Shown: positions 9,424 through 18,476, counted from the first letter of the stretch. The stretch is 64,000 bases of DNA from Paenibacillus whitsoniae (GCF_003955665.1 NZ_RXHU01000066.1:1-64000); one strand, 5' to 3'. Notes: generated from the sequence alone by a model not told the origin. Program-made: numbers and translations.

Positions 9424-9783
9424 ATGGCTAGAGTTCGCGTAGGCCGCGTAGGTGAGCAAATCAAGAAAGAACTGAGTCAGATTGTGCAGTCCGAGCTTAA
9501 GGATCCGCGCATCGGATTCTTGACGGTGACGGGTGTAGAGGTCACGAACGACTTATCCTTAGCGCGCGTTTTCCTAAGCGTGCTGGGAACGGATGAGGAG
9601 AAGGCTGCGAGCTTAAAGGCGCTGAATGCCGGCTCCGGCTACATTCGCTCTGAGCTTGGCAAACGGATTCGTCTTCGGAAAGTACCGGATCTGCAGTTTA
9701 AGTTTGACAGTTCCATGGACTATGGCAGCCACATTGATTCGCTGCTTCATAAAATCAATCAGGAAGGAAATCCGAACGTATGA
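9424..9783 (+). CDS. rbfA: 30S ribosome-binding factor RbfA
   Basis: 119-residue KH-type ribosome assembly factor that acts on the 5' region of 16S rRNA and is needed for cold adaptation. Seen are the conserved RVGEQIKKELSQIVQSELKDPRI block, the SLARVFLSVLG strand and the C-terminal LRKVPDLQFKFDSSMDYG motif. It starts 4 bases after infB and ends in an ATGA overlap with nrnA. The small gene ylxP, found between infB and rbfA in B. subtilis, is missing here. Confidence 0.95.
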   Translation: MARVRVGRVGEQIKKELSQIVQSELKDPRIGFLTVTGVEVTNDLSLARVFLSVLGTDEEKAASLKALNAGSGYIRSELGKRIRLRKVPDLQFKFDSSMDYGSHIDSLLHKINQEGNPNV

Positions 9784-10781
9784 GTGATGGAATGAACCAT
9801 GCCACCGAGTATGACCGGCAGCTTGCTTTGGCTGCCGCCTTTATCGAGCAGCATGATGATTTCCTGGTCGTATCCCACATTCAACCGGATGGGGATGCGG
9901 CCAGCTCAACGTACGCGACGGGGTGGATGTTAACCCAATTGGGCAAATCGTTCACCTTGATTAACGAGGGCGCTATGCCCTCCAAGTTTTCCTTTTTGAA
10001 ACAGAGTGAAACTTGCCTCGAATTAAAAGATCATCCGTCTGATCGTCTATACAAAGCGGTCATAAGTGTGGATTGTGCTGATTTCTCCCGAATCGGAAGG
10101 GTCAGCACTCTTTTTGATGAAGATGTGCAGTTGCTGAACATCGATCATCATCCGACGAATGATTACTTCGGAACGTGCCATTTGCTCAAATTCGATGCCG
10201 CGGCAACCGTGCAAATTTTGTACGATCTGGCGCTGTACATGAAGCTGAAGCCGACGGTAACGTTCGGTGAATACATTTATACCGGTCTGCTGACGGATAC
10301 AGGCGGTTTCCGTTACTCCAATGCGTCACCAGAAGTGCTTCAAATCGGCGCTTCGCTGCTCGCACTGGGTGTTCAGGGCTCGGACATTGCGGAGCAAGTG
10401 CTTGAGCGCATGACGTATCCGCAAATCGTGCTTTTGCAAAAAGCGCTGTCCACGCTTTCCTTTGCCTACGATCGGAGGATCGCTTGGCTTGCGGTTTCCT
10501 TGGACGATCTGGCGCTGACCGGTGCCTCATCAGAGGATTTGGACGGGCTCGTCAACTACCCGCGTAATGTGGAAGGTGTCGAGGTTGGCATGCTCTTCAA
10601 AGAAAAAGCGCCCGGGGTCATCAAAGTTAGTTTGCGTTCATCCGGGCATGTCGACGTCGCTGCGATTGCGCAATCCATTGGCGGAGGCGGACATGTCAGA
10701 GCTTCCGGCTGCACGGTTTACGGTACGCTGGAAGATGCTGTTGTGAAAATGATCCAAGAAGTAGGGAGCAAGCTGATATGA
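9780..10781 (+). CDS. nrnA: Oligoribonuclease / pAp phosphatase NrnA (DHH-DHHA1)
   Basis: 333 residues. Motifs of the DHH phosphoesterase family are all present: SHIQPDGDAASS, the aspartate in VDCAD, the DHH triad in NIDHHPTNDYFG, TDTGGFRYSN, and the DHHA1 glycine-rich IGGGGHVRASG near the C-terminus. NrnA degrades 2-5-mer RNA and dephosphorylates 3'-phosphoadenosine 5'-phosphate. Both flanking junctions are 4-base ATGA overlaps (rbfA/nrnA and nrnA/truB), so it is inside the translation operon. In B. subtilis nrnA is elsewhere on the chromosome. Confidence 0.93.
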   Translation: MSDGMNHATEYDRQLALAAAFIEQHDDFLVVSHIQPDGDAASSTYATGWMLTQLGKSFTLINEGAMPSKFSFLKQSETCLELKDHPSDRLYKAVISVDCADFSRIGRVSTLFDEDVQLLNIDHHPTNDYFGTCHLLKFDAAATVQILYDLALYMKLKPTVTFGEYIYTGLLTDTGGFRYSNASPEVLQIGASLLALGVQGSDIAEQVLERMTYPQIVLLQKALSTLSFAYDRRIAWLAVSLDDLALTGASSEDLDGLVNYPRNVEGVEVGMLFKEKAPGVIKVSLRSSGHVDVAAIAQSIGGGGHVRASGCTVYGTLEDAVVKMIQEVGSKLI

Positions 10782-11695
10782 CGGTAGAAGGCATATTGCC
10801 TGTATGGAAGCCGGCGGGCTTTACCTCGCACGATGTCGTAGCCAAAGTCAGACTCATCGTTGGGATGAAACGCGTCGGTCATACGGGAACGCTGGATCCG
10901 CAAGTTACAGGAGTGCTGCCGCTTTGCTTGGGACGAGCAACTCGTATGGTCGAGTTTATTCAGGATTTGCCGAAAGAGTATGAAGCAGAGCTGCGGATCG
11001 GTGTCTCAACCGACACGGAGGACGCGACGGGAACCGTTTTGGAGGAAGTCGCGGAAGTGAAGTTGACGGAGACGCAGGTCCGCTCGGCGCTTCAATCTTT
11101 CGTTGGAGAAATCGAGCAGGTGCCTCCGATGTACTCGGCTGTCAAAGTTGACGGCAAGCGCCTTTATGAGCTGGCGCGCGAAGGTAAAGAGGTGGAGCGT
11201 AAAGCGCGAAAAGTGAAGATTTACAAGATTGAGGTTCTCGAGATGGATCTCGCCGCGCAGCATCCTGTCATTCGTTTTCGGGCCCTCTGTTCGAAAGGAA
11301 CGTACATACGAACGCTTTGCGTCGATATTGGAAGGGCGCTCGGGTACCCGGCAACGATGGCCAGTTTGATTCGTACTTCAACCGGCAATATCCGCAAAGA
11401 GCAATGTTATACGTTCGAGCAAATCGAGCAGATGAAGGCAGATGGGACATTGGAGCAGCGCATGATTCCTATGGATCAAGCGATTGCACATTTGCCAAGC
11501 GTTTCGTTGACGGAGCAAGAGTCCGTGAGCGCTCAGCAGGGCAAGCATGTGCGCTTGGATAGCGCAAGAATTGAGCAAGTGAAAGACAATCCCACACCGC
11601 TTTATCGCGCGTATGCGCCGGATGCACGGTTTTTGGGATTGTACGAATGGCATAGCAAAAACCGTGTCTTGGTCCCGGCCAAAGTGTTTCTCTGA
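10778..11695 (+). CDS. truB: tRNA pseudouridine(55) synthase TruB
   Basis: 305 residues. It makes pseudouridine 55 in the T-loop of tRNAs. The catalytic motif HTGTLDPQVTGVLPLCLGRAT contains the active-site Asp. VPPMYSAVKVDGKRLYELAREG and SKGTYIRTLCVDIGRALG are the other family blocks, followed by a C-terminal PUA-like part. The start codon overlaps the nrnA stop (ATGA). It is the last gene tightly coupled to the infB operon; ribF begins 46 bases later. Confidence 0.96.
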   Translation: MTVEGILPVWKPAGFTSHDVVAKVRLIVGMKRVGHTGTLDPQVTGVLPLCLGRATRMVEFIQDLPKEYEAELRIGVSTDTEDATGTVLEEVAEVKLTETQVRSALQSFVGEIEQVPPMYSAVKVDGKRLYELAREGKEVERKARKVKIYKIEVLEMDLAAQHPVIRFRALCSKGTYIRTLCVDIGRALGYPATMASLIRTSTGNIRKEQCYTFEQIEQMKADGTLEQRMIPMDQAIAHLPSVSLTEQESVSAQQGKHVRLDSARIEQVKDNPTPLYRAYAPDARFLGLYEWHSKNRVLVPAKVFL

Positions 11696-11741
11696 TGTTG
11701 ACGTCCAGGGACGGGTTGAAACGGGTAGGTGAACTCTCTTA

Positions 11742-12689
11742 ATGAAAATTGTACCAATCGCATATCCCTTGAATATGGATGAAGTCGGCTTTTTCGAGGG
11801 GAAGCAAGTTGTCGCGATCGGCGATTTTGACGGTGTGCATTTAGGCCATCAAGAAGTGATCGGACGTGCGCTCAGCACGGCGGAGAAGCTTGGACTTCCG
11901 TCCGCCATTATGACCTTTCACCCGCATCCGCGGGCCGTAATGGGGCAAGGTAAGTATGAAGCGGCGCTTACGCCGCTGGAGCGGAAAATGGAAATTTTCG
12001 AGTCGATGGGTGTCAATCATGCCTATGTGGTCACATTCGACGCTTCCTTGATGCGGCTTTCGCCGGAGCTGTTTGTGTCTGACATGTTGGAGAAGCTTGG
12101 TGTAGAGAGTGTCATTTGCGGCTTTGACTTTACGTTTGGCTTTCAAGGTAAAGGGACGCCGGATACGCTCTGTGAGCTTAGCCATGGCAAATTTTCAGTT
12201 GAAGTGGTGAGACCTTTTCATATGAATGGAGAAAAAGTAAGTTCAACGCGCATTCGCGAAGCGCTGCAGACAGGGGATTTGGACTCGGTAGCGCATCTGC
12301 TTGGGCGTCCGTACAGCATAACGGGAACTGTTGTCGACGGAGAGAAGCGAGGCAGACAGCTTGGTTTCCCTACAGCCAATCTACAGCTGGATGAACCTTA
12401 TGTGAGCCCGTCCAACGGCGTTTACGCGATTAAAGCGACAGTTCGCGGGGCAACCTACCTAGGCGTTATGAACATCGGTGTGAAGCCGACCTTTACGACA
12501 GGCGAGCTGAAACCGTCTTATGAAGCCCACTTGTTTGATTTTGCCCAAGACATCTATGGGGAGAAAGTGACTGTCGAACTCATTTCATTCCTTCGTGCCG
12601 AACGTAAATTCAGCTCCCTTGATGAGCTCGTCGCACAAATTAAGCGGGATTCCGAGCATGCAAAGCAGAAATTAGCCGAAAACCTGTAG
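11742..12689 (+). CDS. ribF: Bifunctional riboflavin kinase / FAD synthetase
   Basis: 315 residues (RibC in B. subtilis). The N-terminal FMN adenylyltransferase domain shows IGDFDGVHLGHQEVI and the GFDFTFG motif. The C-terminal flavokinase domain begins near residue 185 with GRPYSITGTVVDGEKRGRQLGFPTANL, where PTAN is the Mg-ATP site, and ends with EKVTVELISFLRAERKF. It converts riboflavin to FMN and then FAD. Its place between truB and rpsO is conserved across Bacillales. Confidence 0.96.
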   Translation: MKIVPIAYPLNMDEVGFFEGKQVVAIGDFDGVHLGHQEVIGRALSTAEKLGLPSAIMTFHPHPRAVMGQGKYEAALTPLERKMEIFESMGVNHAYVVTFDASLMRLSPELFVSDMLEKLGVESVICGFDFTFGFQGKGTPDTLCELSHGKFSVEVVRPFHMNGEKVSSTRIREALQTGDLDSVAHLLGRPYSITGTVVDGEKRGRQLGFPTANLQLDEPYVSPSNGVYAIKATVRGATYLGVMNIGVKPTFTTGELKPSYEAHLFDFAQDIYGEKVTVELISFLRAERKFSSLDELVAQIKRDSEHAKQKLAENL

Positions 12690-12695
12690 CAAGCA

Positions 12696-12725
12696 TTTAC
12701 TTTGCATAGATAATTATGATATACT
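12696..12725 (+). promoter_or_regulatory. Putative sigma-A promoter of rpsO
   Basis: TTTACT (12696-12701), an 18-base spacer and TATACT (12720-12725), beginning just after the ribF stop. It leaves a leader of about 110 bases before rpsO. Confidence 0.55.
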
Positions 12726-12734
12726 ACTCAATGT

Positions 12735-12810
12735 TGCCTGAAGGAAACATCCTTTTGGCATGAACCTTGGCTTGGATTGTCGCTTTCATCGGCGTTTTCT
12801 AGGCTTACGG
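12735..12810 (+). promoter_or_regulatory. Structured rpsO leader, candidate S15 autoregulatory RNA
   Basis: The leader contains TGCC/AAGGA (12735-12745) pairing with TCCTT/GGCA (12750-12760) across an AACA loop, then a weaker GTCGC...GGCG hairpin (about 12778-12794). S15-binding leaders that repress rpsO translation are known in several bacterial groups, including Geobacillus. The fit to a known class was not tested. Confidence 0.4.
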
Positions 12811-12841
12811 GGATACTATAAGAAATTAGGAGATGAACACA

Positions 12842-13111
12842 ATGGCATTGACGCAAGAGCGCAAAACACAACTGATTCAAACTCACAAAGTACACGACAC
12901 GGACACAGGTTCACCTGAAGTACAAGTTGCGATCCTGACTGAGAACATCGTTAACTTGACAAACCACCTTCGCACACACAAGAAAGATCATCACTCCCGC
13001 CGCGGTTTGCTGAAAATGGTTGGTCAACGTCGTAAGCTGCTTGCTTACGTGAAGAACAAAGATGTAAACCGTTATAGCGCATTGATCGAGAAGCTTGGTT
13101 TGCGTCGATAA
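12842..13111 (+). CDS. rpsO: 30S ribosomal protein S15
   Basis: 89 residues, the standard length. The conserved blocks are TGSPEVQVAILTENIVNLT and LRTHKKDHHSRRGLLKMVGQR, the three-way-junction 16S rRNA-binding region, followed by LLAYVKNKDVNRYSALIEKLGLR. The ATG at 12842 is used because the GGAG at 12828-12831 lies 10 bases upstream; an in-frame ATG at 12833 is too close. A long terminator follows. Confidence 0.98.
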   Translation: MALTQERKTQLIQTHKVHDTDTGSPEVQVAILTENIVNLTNHLRTHKKDHHSRRGLLKMVGQRRKLLAYVKNKDVNRYSALIEKLGLRR

Positions 13112-13124
13112 AACCGACAACGAG

Positions 13125-13195
13125 AAGCAACCTGTTGCTCCTTTGCTGGGCTTGAATAAAGCTTTGGCGAAGAGCAGCACAAGGTTGCTTTTTCT
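13125..13195 (+). terminator. rpsO terminator
   Basis: A long stem: AAGCAACC and GTTGCTC (13125-13140) pair with GAGCAGC and GGTTGCTT (13172-13190), with a four-base bulge, and TTT CTT follows. Confidence 0.75.
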
Positions 13196-13274
13196 TCATA
13201 CCTTTGTGTATTTTTAAAACGGTAAAAGCAGGAAATACTAAACATAGCGCAGAATTAGAGGAGTCATTACATAC

Positions 13275-13293
13275 GAATTGAGATCATCAATTC
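13275..13293 (+). promoter_or_regulatory. Perfect hairpin next to the pnp ribosome-binding site
   Basis: GAATTGA (13275-13281), loop GATCA and TCAATTC (13287-13293) give a 7-bp stem ending three bases before TAGGAGG of pnp. pnp leaders are processed autoregulatory structures in E. coli; whether this stem acts so here is unknown. Confidence 0.5.
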
Positions 13294-13308
13294 CTTTAGG
13301 AGGATAAC

Positions 13309-15411
13309 ATGGAGAAAAGGGTACAAATGGAACTTGGCGGTAAGCCGTTCATCCTTGAAACAGGCCGACTTGCCAAACAAGCCAACGCCGCTGTCACCGT
13401 TCGCTACGGGGATACCGTCGTACTGTCAACAGTGACGGCTTCCAGCGGACCGAAGGATCTTGATTTCTTCCCGCTGACGGTAAACTATGAAGAAAGATTA
13501 TATTCGGTAGGTAAAATTCCCGGCGGCTTCATTAAACGGGAAGGTCGTCCAAGTGAGAAAGCAATTCTGGCGAGCCGCTTGACAGACCGTCCGATTCGTC
13601 CGCTGTTCCCGGAAGGCTTCCGGAACGACGTGCAAATCGTATCCATCGTGATGAGTGTGGATCAGGAATGCCCGCCGGAAATCGCGGCCATGATCGGTAC
13701 GTCCGCTGCGCTGGCTATTTCGGACGTGCCATTTAATGGACCGGTCGGCGGCGTGATCGTAGGCCGCGTTGATGGCCAATTCGTGATCAACCCAACTGGT
13801 GAAGTCGCGGAGAAGAGTGACCTGCACTTGACTGTAGCAGGAACAAAAGACGCAATCATGATGGTAGAAGCCGGCGCGAACGAAGTTTCCGAAGAGGTTG
13901 TGCTGGAATCCATCATGTTCGGTCACGATGTGATTCGTCAAATCGTTGCCTTGATCGAAGAACTCGTCGTCGAAGCAGGCAAACCGAAAATGGAAGTGAC
14001 GCTGCACGCGGTGAACGAAGAGGTTAACCAAGCGGTTCGCGCGTTTGCACAAGCTAGACTGATCGATGCGATCAAAATTTCCGAGAAGCATGCTAGACAA
14101 GAAGCGATTGACATTGTGAATGCGGAGGCTGTTGAACATTTTACAGCTTTGTATGCGGAAACGCCTGAACTTCTTGGTGACGTGAAAGAGACGCTGTACG
14201 ACATCGTCAAAGAAGAAGTACGTCGTTTAATCACGCACGATAAAGTAAGACCGGATGGACGGAAGCTGGATGAAATTCGTCCGATCGAGTGTGACATTGA
14301 CCTGCTGCCGCGGACTCACGGCTCCGGCTTGTTTACGCGCGGTCAAACGCAAGCGCTTAGCATTTGTACACTTGGCGCGCTGGGCGACGTGCAAATTTTG
14401 GACGGCCTGGACTTGACGGAAACCAAACGTTTCATGCATCATTACAACTTCCCGCCATTCAGTGTTGGTGAAGCGAGACCGCTTCGTCCGCCAGGCCGCC
14501 GCGAAATCGGTCACGGTGCACTCGGCGAACGTGCACTCGAGCCGATCATTCCAAACGAAACGAGCTTCCCATATACGATTCGTCTCGTATCCGAAGTACT
14601 CGAGTCAAACGGTTCTACGTCCCAAGCGAGCATTTGCGCAAGCACATTGGCGCTGATGGATGCAGGCGTGCCGATCAAAGCTCCGGTAGCCGGTATTGCT
14701 ATGGGACTGATCAAAGACGGGGACCATTTCTCCATTTTGTCCGATATTCAAGGTATGGAAGATCACCTCGGCGATATGGATTTTAAAGTAGCCGGTACGG
14801 CGCAAGGCATCACTGCTCTGCAAATGGATATTAAAATCGACGGCATCAACCGCAGCATCCTGCAGCAATCGCTCGAGCAAGCCAAGGAAGGCCGTCTGTA
14901 CATCTTGAATAAAATGCTGTCGCGCATTACGGAGCCTAAATCTTCGTTGTCGCCATACGCACCGAAAATTATTACGATGAACATCAATCCGGACAAAATC
15001 CGCGACGTCATCGGAGCCGGCGGTAAAATCATCAACAAAATTATTGAAGAAACCGGCGTGAAAATCGACATCGAGCAAGACGGCCGCGTATTCATCGCTT
15101 CCTCCAATCAGGAGATGAACGAAAAAGCGCGTTCCATCATCGAAGGCATCGTGCGCGAAGTGGTGGTCGGCGAGACGTACCTGGGTACGGTGAAGCGCAT
15201 TGAGAAGTTTGGGGCGTTCGTTGAGATTTTGCCTGGGAAAGAAGGGCTTGTTCACATTTCCCAAATATCCACAGAGCGCGTAGCAAAGGTAGAAGATGTG
15301 GTGAGCATCGGCGATCAAATTACGGTGAAAGTCACGGAAATCGACAACCAAGGCCGCGTCAACCTTTCCCGCAAAGCGACGTTAACTGCACAAGTTCCAG
15401 CACAAAGCTAA
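13309..15411 (+). CDS. pnp: Polyribonucleotide nucleotidyltransferase (PNPase)
   Basis: 700 residues. A phosphorolytic 3'-5' exoribonuclease. There are two RNase PH-like cores (from MELGGKPFILETGRLAKQA; second from VRPDGRKLDEIRPI with LFTRGQTQAL and EVLESNGSTSQAS), an intervening helical domain, a KH domain (VIGAGGKIINKIIEETG) and a C-terminal S1 domain (GAFVEILPGKEGLVHISQIS). The start ATG follows TAGGAGG. It belongs to the RNA-decay set of this window together with RNase J and RNase Y. Confidence 0.98.
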   Translation: MEKRVQMELGGKPFILETGRLAKQANAAVTVRYGDTVVLSTVTASSGPKDLDFFPLTVNYEERLYSVGKIPGGFIKREGRPSEKAILASRLTDRPIRPLFPEGFRNDVQIVSIVMSVDQECPPEIAAMIGTSAALAISDVPFNGPVGGVIVGRVDGQFVINPTGEVAEKSDLHLTVAGTKDAIMMVEAGANEVSEEVVLESIMFGHDVIRQIVALIEELVVEAGKPKMEVTLHAVNEEVNQAVRAFAQARLIDAIKISEKHARQEAIDIVNAEAVEHFTALYAETPELLGDVKETLYDIVKEEVRRLITHDKVRPDGRKLDEIRPIECDIDLLPRTHGSGLFTRGQTQALSICTLGALGDVQILDGLDLTETKRFMHHYNFPPFSVGEARPLRPPGRREIGHGALGERALEPIIPNETSFPYTIRLVSEVLESNGSTSQASICASTLALMDAGVPIKAPVAGIAMGLIKDGDHFSILSDIQGMEDHLGDMDFKVAGTAQGITALQMDIKIDGINRSILQQSLEQAKEGRLYILNKMLSRITEPKSSLSPYAPKIITMNINPDKIRDVIGAGGKIINKIIEETGVKIDIEQDGRVFIASSNQEMNEKARSIIEGIVREVVVGETYLGTVKRIEKFGAFVEILPGKEGLVHISQISTERVAKVEDVVSIGDQITVKVTEIDNQGRVNLSRKATLTAQVPAQS

Positions 15412-15450
15412 ACAACATTGGCGCTTAGGTGCCATGCATAGTTTTGAATA

Positions 15451-15478
15451 AAGAGTCAGACGAGTCTGTCTCTTTTTT
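15451..15478 (+). terminator. pnp terminator
   Basis: AAGAG-T-CAGAC / GTCTG-T-CTCTT stem with a GA loop region and a run of T (15475-15478 onward). Confidence 0.75.
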
Positions 15479-15574
15479 GTTTTTTCATAAGGCAGGGCTG
15501 AGCCGGACAGGCAAAGGTTCTACTCTTGTCCTCTTTCGCATAACAATCAGGAGATGAGGAAAGGGGACCTAAGT

Positions 15575-16597
15575 ATGCTCCATAAAAAATGGCTGCTCAT
15601 GGGGAGTTTTTTTGCTATGGTTCTGATCGGGTTGCAGGCGCTCCCTGGTATTGGCACATTCATTACAGATCGAAAGATTTCGTCTGCCGCTCAGCGGGCA
15701 GGAGAGGGTGGCGATGCTCGCCCTGTATTTGCACTGGCTCGTTCGGACAAACAGAGTGTCTTGCTTGATACGATTACGCAGGAGGCGGCGAAACGCAGAG
15801 TAGCGCCGATCAATGCCAAGATCGATCCGGTTTGGAAGGCCATTCCAGGCTACAACGGGCTTGAAGTGGACATCGACGAGACGCTCAAGTTGGCGGAACA
15901 CGGGATTTCGCCAAATCAAATACATTACGTCATGAAAGAAGTCGAGCCGAGCATTCAGTTAAAGGATTTGGGGCCAAGCCCCGTGTATAAAGGAAATCCC
16001 AAAAAGCCGATGGCTGCTTTTATGATCAATGTCGCCTGGGGCAACGAGTACTTGACGCCTATGTTGGATACACTGCGTAAAGAAAATGTGCATGCGACGT
16101 TTTTTTTAGATGGAACCTGGCTTCGGAAAAATCCGGATATGGCGAAGCAAATTCTTAGTGAGGGCCATGAACTGTCCAATCATGCGTATTCGCATAAAGA
16201 TATGCGAACAATTTCCCGCAGCAAGGCTGTGGAGGAAATCTCGAAGACTGAAGAGCTTCTAAAGCAGTTAGGGGTCAAAAATACATTGTTTGCCCCGCCT
16301 TCCGGCTATTTTTCGCAAGAAACGGTGCAAGTGGCCGCGGAATTCCAACTGCAGACTGTCTTATGGACGTTTGATACGATCGACTGGAAAAATCCCGGGG
16401 CCGACCGCATTTTGCAGCGCCTTTCGAGCAATGTGGAGCCTGGCACGCTGATTCTAATGCATCCCACATCTTCTTCCCGCGATGCTTTGCTGGGAATGAT
16501 TAAGACGATTAAAAACAAAGGGCTGACATTAGGAACGGTCTCCGAAGTGCTCTCCTCCAAACGCCTCCCGGCAGAAGGACAGACGAACGTCAAATAG
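15575..16597 (+). CDS. ylxY: Polysaccharide deacetylase family protein (YlxY-like), membrane anchored
   Basis: About 340 residues. An N-terminal hydrophobic signal/anchor (LLMGSFFAMVLIGLQALPG) directs it outside the membrane. The C-terminal NodB domain shows INVAWGNEYLTPMLDTL, ATFFLDGTWL, GHELSNHAYSHKDM (HxxxH metal ligands), FAPPSGYFS and LMHPTSSS. The usual first Asp-Asp pair is replaced by NVAW, so catalysis is uncertain. The ATG at 15575 follows GGGGA by 8 bases; an earlier in-frame ATG at 15554 lacks a ribosome site. In B. subtilis ylxY is also between pnp and mlpA, and the group is related to sporulation deacetylases such as PdaB. Confidence 0.88.
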   Translation: MLHKKWLLMGSFFAMVLIGLQALPGIGTFITDRKISSAAQRAGEGGDARPVFALARSDKQSVLLDTITQEAAKRRVAPINAKIDPVWKAIPGYNGLEVDIDETLKLAEHGISPNQIHYVMKEVEPSIQLKDLGPSPVYKGNPKKPMAAFMINVAWGNEYLTPMLDTLRKENVHATFFLDGTWLRKNPDMAKQILSEGHELSNHAYSHKDMRTISRSKAVEEISKTEELLKQLGVKNTLFAPPSGYFSQETVQVAAEFQLQTVLWTFDTIDWKNPGADRILQRLSSNVEPGTLILMHPTSSSRDALLGMIKTIKNKGLTLGTVSEVLSSKRLPAEGQTNVK

Positions 16598-16702
16598 CCG
16601 AAAAACGTCCGCAAAGTTGAGGAGACGGCACATTTTTGTTAGACTGGTGAAGTATAATGGGAGAATAGGGAAATTAGGAGTTACTATCGAGGAGGAACCT
16701 GG

Positions 16703-17959
16703 GTGATTAAATATCGCTTGCATAATGGCTTGAGAGTCGTCATGGAACAAATTCCTACATTTCGTTCCGTGACGTTCGGAATCTGGGTGAAGACGGGTTC
16801 TCGCAACGAGTCGAAGGAAATGAACGGGATTTCCCATTTTATTGAGCATATGCTGTTCAAAGGGACGGCGCGTCATACCGCCAAAGATATTGCGGAGATT
16901 TTTGACGGGATTGGCGGCAACGTGAACGCGTTCACGTCCAAAGAATATACGTGCTACTACTGCAAGGTGCTGGATGAGCATCTGCCGCTCGCGATGGACG
17001 TGCTGTCGGATATGTTCTTTCATTCGTCGTTCGATACGGAAGAGCTGGAAAAAGAAAAGAACGTCATCTACGAAGAAATTTCAATGTATGAGGATACGCC
17101 GGATGATCTCGTCCATGATCTATTGGCCAAAGCTTCGTACGGCTCGCATTCCCTGGGCTATACCATTCTGGGAACAGAAGAAAACCTGTCCCGAATGAAC
17201 TCGGACGATCTGCGCGCTTATATGAAGGCGAACTATAACATTCAGAATACGGTGCTCAGCATCGCCGGCAACATTGACGACAATGTGAAAGCGCTGATTG
17301 AGCAGCATTTTGGCGATTTTGCGCTGTCCGGCGAAGAAACGTCCTATCATGCGCCTGACTTCTTGAGCGAGTTGATCTATCATGCCAAAAAGACAGAGCA
17401 GAATCACATCTGCTTGTCACTTCCAGGTTTATCGCTGCAGGAAGACAACTTGTATCCGATGGTGCTGCTGAATAACGCGATCGGAGGCGGCATGAGCTCC
17501 AGGTTGTTCCAGGAAATCCGCGAGAAGCGCGGACTTGCTTATTCCGTGTATTCTTACCACACGTCCCACATCGACAGCGGCATGTTTACGATCTATACCG
17601 GCACAGCGCCGAAGCAGACGGAAGAAGTGCTGAATGTGACGATGGAACTGCTGCATGATATCGTCGTGAATGGCATGACGGACAATGAATTGAAAAAAGG
17701 TAAAGAACAGCTCAAAGGCAGTTTGATTCTAAGTCTGGAAAGCACAAGCTCGCGGATGAACCGTTTTGGGAAAAACGAGCTTATGACCGGCAAGCACTAC
17801 AGTCTGGATGAAATGTTGGCCCGCATTGACAGCGTGCAGATGGAGCATATTCGCCAACTCACGAAATCGCTGTTCAGCACGCCGTTTGCGCTGTCGATGG
17901 TCGGCAGCTCGGATAACGCCATTCACAGCTTCAGGAGGGATCAGCTTGTCTCGCTATGA
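16703..17959 (+). CDS. mlpA: M16 family zinc protease MlpA (YmxG)
   Basis: 418 residues. A pitrilysin-type peptidase with the inverted zinc motif HFIEHMLFKG (HxxEH) near residue 50 and the downstream glutamate in KEKNVIYEEISMYED. The C-terminal half has the M16_C domain (NAIGGGMSSRLFQEIREKRGLAYSVYS). In B. subtilis the homologue affects extracellular protease levels. The GTG start at 16703 lies six bases after GGAGGA. It overlaps dut by 14 bases. This is one of three M16 proteins in the window and carries the complete active site. Confidence 0.94.
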   Translation: MIKYRLHNGLRVVMEQIPTFRSVTFGIWVKTGSRNESKEMNGISHFIEHMLFKGTARHTAKDIAEIFDGIGGNVNAFTSKEYTCYYCKVLDEHLPLAMDVLSDMFFHSSFDTEELEKEKNVIYEEISMYEDTPDDLVHDLLAKASYGSHSLGYTILGTEENLSRMNSDDLRAYMKANYNIQNTVLSIAGNIDDNVKALIEQHFGDFALSGEETSYHAPDFLSELIYHAKKTEQNHICLSLPGLSLQEDNLYPMVLLNNAIGGGMSSRLFQEIREKRGLAYSVYSYHTSHIDSGMFTIYTGTAPKQTEEVLNVTMELLHDIVVNGMTDNELKKGKEQLKGSLILSLESTSSRMNRFGKNELMTGKHYSLDEMLARIDSVQMEHIRQLTKSLFSTPFALSMVGSSDNAIHSFRRDQLVSL

Positions 17960-18401
17960 GTTTGACGTTCAAATTAAACGGCTTCCCGGAAACGAAGATG
18001 TGAAGCTTCCTCAAAAAATGTCCGACGCGGCAAGCGGCTTCGATCTGCATGCCGCTGTCACCGAACCGGTCGTGCTGGCGCCCGGTGAGCGGAAACTGAT
18101 TCCGACCGGGTTCGCGCTTGCCATGCCCGATGAGCTGGAAGCGCAGATTCGGCCGCGCAGCGGGCTCGCGTTCAAGCACGGCATCACGTCGCTGAACACG
18201 CCGGGCACAATCGACGCCGACTATCGCGGCGAAGTGAAAGTCCTGCTCATCAATCATGGGCAGGAGCCGTTCACGATTCAGCGCAATGAGCGCATTGCGC
18301 AAATGGTGTTCCAGCGTGTTCCGCAAATTCAGTTGCGGGAAGTTGACGAACTGACCGAAACGGCTCGCGGCGCAGGCGGTTTCGGCCACACCGGCCGTTG
18401 A
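17946..18401 (+). CDS. dut: Deoxyuridine 5'-triphosphate nucleotidohydrolase (dUTPase)
   Basis: 151 residues of the trimeric dUTPase family, which hydrolyses dUTP to dUMP and pyrophosphate. All five motifs are seen: ASGFDLHAA, RPRSGLAFKHGI, GTIDADYRGEVKV, ERIAQMVFQ and RGAGGFGHTG. The TTG start at 17946, 7 bases after AGGAGG, is inside the end of mlpA; the open frame runs further upstream but only as overlap. dut takes the place held by ymxH in B. subtilis between mlpA and the dipicolinate genes. Confidence 0.95.
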   Translation: MSRYEFDVQIKRLPGNEDVKLPQKMSDAASGFDLHAAVTEPVVLAPGERKLIPTGFALAMPDELEAQIRPRSGLAFKHGITSLNTPGTIDADYRGEVKVLLINHGQEPFTIQRNERIAQMVFQRVPQIQLREVDELTETARGAGGFGHTGR

Positions 18402-18424
18402 CGCCAGTAGCTGCAGCGTGAAGC

Positions 18425-18476
18425 AAGAGCATGTCCCGTTATACCGCGTAAAGCGGCCGGGGGACATGCTCTTTTT
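18425..18476 (+). terminator. dut terminator
   Basis: AAGAGCATGTCCC (18425-18437) pairs with GGGACATGCTCTT (18461-18473), with an inner CCGC/GCGG hairpin and a T run. Confidence 0.88.
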
